A stretch of DNA of 64,000 nucleotides, from the NCBI RefSeq assembly GCF_016859285.1, contig NC_053417.1, forward strand, positions 21,282,206 through 21,346,205, given 5' to 3'. A model generated the notes under the pieces. It saw only the letters and a program-made list of their open reading frames with translations. It had not been told where the DNA came from and did no database searches. Positions 61,843-64,000 of this stretch are shown here, in pieces. Position 1 is the first letter of the stretch, and the number at the start of each line of letters is the position of its first letter. Both the position numbers and the translations under genes were made by a program. This stretch comes from Xiphias gladius (Eukaryota > Chordata > Actinopteri > Istiophoriformes > Xiphiidae).

Positions 61843-64000
61843 TCTTCGACAAAACACGCCATCTATAATGAGTATTCATGTCCTCATCTGTGTAAACCAG
61901 AATCTACTGTATTATTTAAACCGGAAAGATACTAAATGATGAATTTCTAAACATCTTTTAAAAAAAAAAAATCTGTTTACAAAATTACTGGGAAGAATTC
62001 CAGATTCTAGGATCTGTATTAGAAATTTTAAACTGGGCTTTTGAAGATCTTGAAATTGTGGGCCAGAGCCGATGACTGTTCTTGTTTTCATAGTTCTGAA
62101 TGGTGCTAAATATACTGAAATAATCAATAAAAGACAGCGGGCAGAGTGTTACTGAGGAAGCGATAAATGAAGTATGCAGCTTATGCAGCTATATTGCAGC
62201 AGTCCTAGTAAAAACTAACTACAGTGTACGGTGTCAGTTCAGTGGGGGTTTAAATTAGTCTCCAGAGTCAGATGACTGTGTGTCCGTCTGACTGCGGAAA
62301 CCAGGACTAAAGGTTAGATGAAGAGTCACGAATAATTAGCTGTAATGGCTGGGGATGTACTTCCAGATTATAACGGGCAGATGTTTATTGGTATGTATAG
62401 TTTGTGTGTGTGTGTATATAAGCCAGTCTGGCGGAATATGTGTGTTCACCTGAATGTTTAAACTTGTATGGTGTTCTTCTCTGTGCAAGTCTAATAATAT
62501 GCAATGTATAATAATGAGCTGTAATCACCCTCCAGCAGGATGGAGGAAAATTCATTTAGGAAAAGTCAAAAGGCTGTCAACGAGGATTTCGCCTATCACC
62601 TGACTTGAACGCAGTAATGGCCCCAGAAGTCACTCGAAATTGCATCTTTCACTTTGCACGTTCAACCTGGCCTTTCTCATAATTTACACTGACTTAAATC
62701 GATACCTTCTTCACCCTCTTAATGAGCTTGTGTATCGTGCTTAGGTTAGTTTTAATTACTTCTACTATGTCGTCTGAAGCAGACAAAATATTAAATCAAG
62801 CCTGACTGATGAGAGCTCCCAACCACCTTTCTGGCCGTGTTGTAGTGATGCCATGGTGTCCCTAAAGTGTGCTGTGAAAGCCGGACAAAATGGACACCTC
62901 GCATTAGGAGATGCTGCGGAGCCTGTGCAACAGTCAGGCAGCTTCCTCGAAAAAGAGCCACATAAATAAGTCAAACACGGTATGTTCCATGGTGAGATGA
63001 AGACCGTAAGTAAGTATGGACATATGGTAATATGTCAGAGGCTAACAGTACACATACATGCGCAGATGCACAATGGAGATATGCTGACAGATGATGCTTG
63101 ACATATACATGCATCTCCATTCCCTCTGGACACCCCTCATAAAATACACACATACAGTCTTGCTCCACAATAGAGTACTCATAGATTTATTTTAGGAATA
63201 GCGCCATGATTCAACATCTGAGTGGCTGTAATAAAGCAGCTGAGCTCCTCCGGGGGATGAGTTGGGACAGGCTCATACAGTTGATCTGCTCCAGGCTGGA
63301 AGCTGGACAGCAGTTGGAGTCAGCGCAGCCAGACCTGAGCTTTTGTTTACTGGCCAATTTGATCGCCAGGGACTGCACCCCACAGAGGAGATGAAGAAAG
63401 ACATCACCTTCGTTAATACGAAAACATAAAAAGACAGGTAGAGGCGCTGCTGGAACACACTTTCCTGCTGGAGAAGAGCACCTTTCCTGCATCTGTGCAG
63501 CTAACAAACCCCTTTTTCCTCAACTGTCTTTCATTTTGCTATTACCAAAATATCACCTTGTCAAAGTTGCGATGCACCTCGTTTAATGAAGGTATTCATT
63601 ATAAGGACTCCTGTCACTTTTTGGTGCAGTTTAGAGGGCGGGAAAACTGTCAGGAGGGGGGGCGGGGGCCTGCAGCTCTTCCCCTGGAGTGAACCTCCTC
63701 CGTGTGACAAATTTCACACTCTGCTGAGAGAAATCCGCTGAGGCTTTAGATTCCCCAGCCTGTCACATACAGTTGCTGAATACCAAGAGATTAATTCATT
63801 TCGCAGTGCGTGTAAGCAACTCCGACTCCCAAACACGGGGCGCTAACGATGTCGCTACCTGTCCAATCTCAAAGCGGCAACAAGGGGAGATTTAAGATGG
63901 GGGAGCTGGGGTCAAGATAACAGACAGAACAGTGTTTAAATTGACAAGGTCGACATGAAATTGTCCTTTTTAGTGTAATATATATGTAGAAAATCCTGGT

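Overview
The window reads as nuclear DNA of a spiny-rayed (percomorph-type) teleost fish. It is AT-rich, its genes are split by GT-AG introns, it is full of long CA/TG microsatellites, and it carries short non-autonomous transposon relics of kinds common in these genomes. Five protein-coding genes can be rebuilt exon by exon with matching splice phases, or nearly so, and the last exon of a sixth lies at the left edge.

Layout, left to right: (1) last coding exon of an adenylate cyclase, best match type 6 (adcy6, +, 1294-1422), then a long 3' region. (2) A small four-exon minus-strand gene (6554-8598) that I identify as spmip11, formerly TEX49, a sperm microtubule inner protein. A perfect RFX X-box and a forkhead site lie just upstream of its start codon. 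(3) galnt6-type polypeptide N-acetylgalactosaminyltransferase (+, 11261-18055, ten coding exons, 599 aa). (4) g6pd, glucose-6-phosphate dehydrogenase (+, 24787-32962, twelve coding exons, 512 aa), with one GC-AG intron. (5) gpd1, cytosolic NAD-dependent glycerol-3-phosphate dehydrogenase (-, 36480-41477, eight exons, 351 aa). (6) The C-terminal 310 residues of an acid-sensing ion channel, asic1 (-, 47293-52358). Its N-terminal exons were not found in the remaining 11.6 kb, so that stretch is treated as one large 5' intron.

ADCY6, SPMIP11/TEX49, GALNT6, GPD1 and ASIC1 all map, from memory, to human 12q13, so the window looks like a conserved vertebrate block. G6PD is X-linked in humans and is the outsider. 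Transcription is convergent for adcy6/spmip11 and g6pd/gpd1 and divergent for spmip11/galnt6. The genes do not form one pathway; g6pd and gpd1 both handle redox cofactors in sugar and lipid metabolism, but sharing a locus does not show shared control.

The rest is repeat-derived or featureless. It holds several families of short interspersed elements (named here by their end sequences), some nested in one another. One is a 472-bp hAT-like MITE with a perfect 8-bp target-site duplication. Another is an internally deleted Tc1/mariner element with a transposase remnant. There are also several long microsatellites and a perfect 18-bp hairpin closed by GCAA. I found no CRISPR, viral or prokaryotic system and no convincing tRNA or rRNA gene. 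I did not find a wholly new system; the most interesting points are the ciliary-type promoter of spmip11, the GC-AG intron of g6pd, the shortened asic1 tail and the transposon relics.
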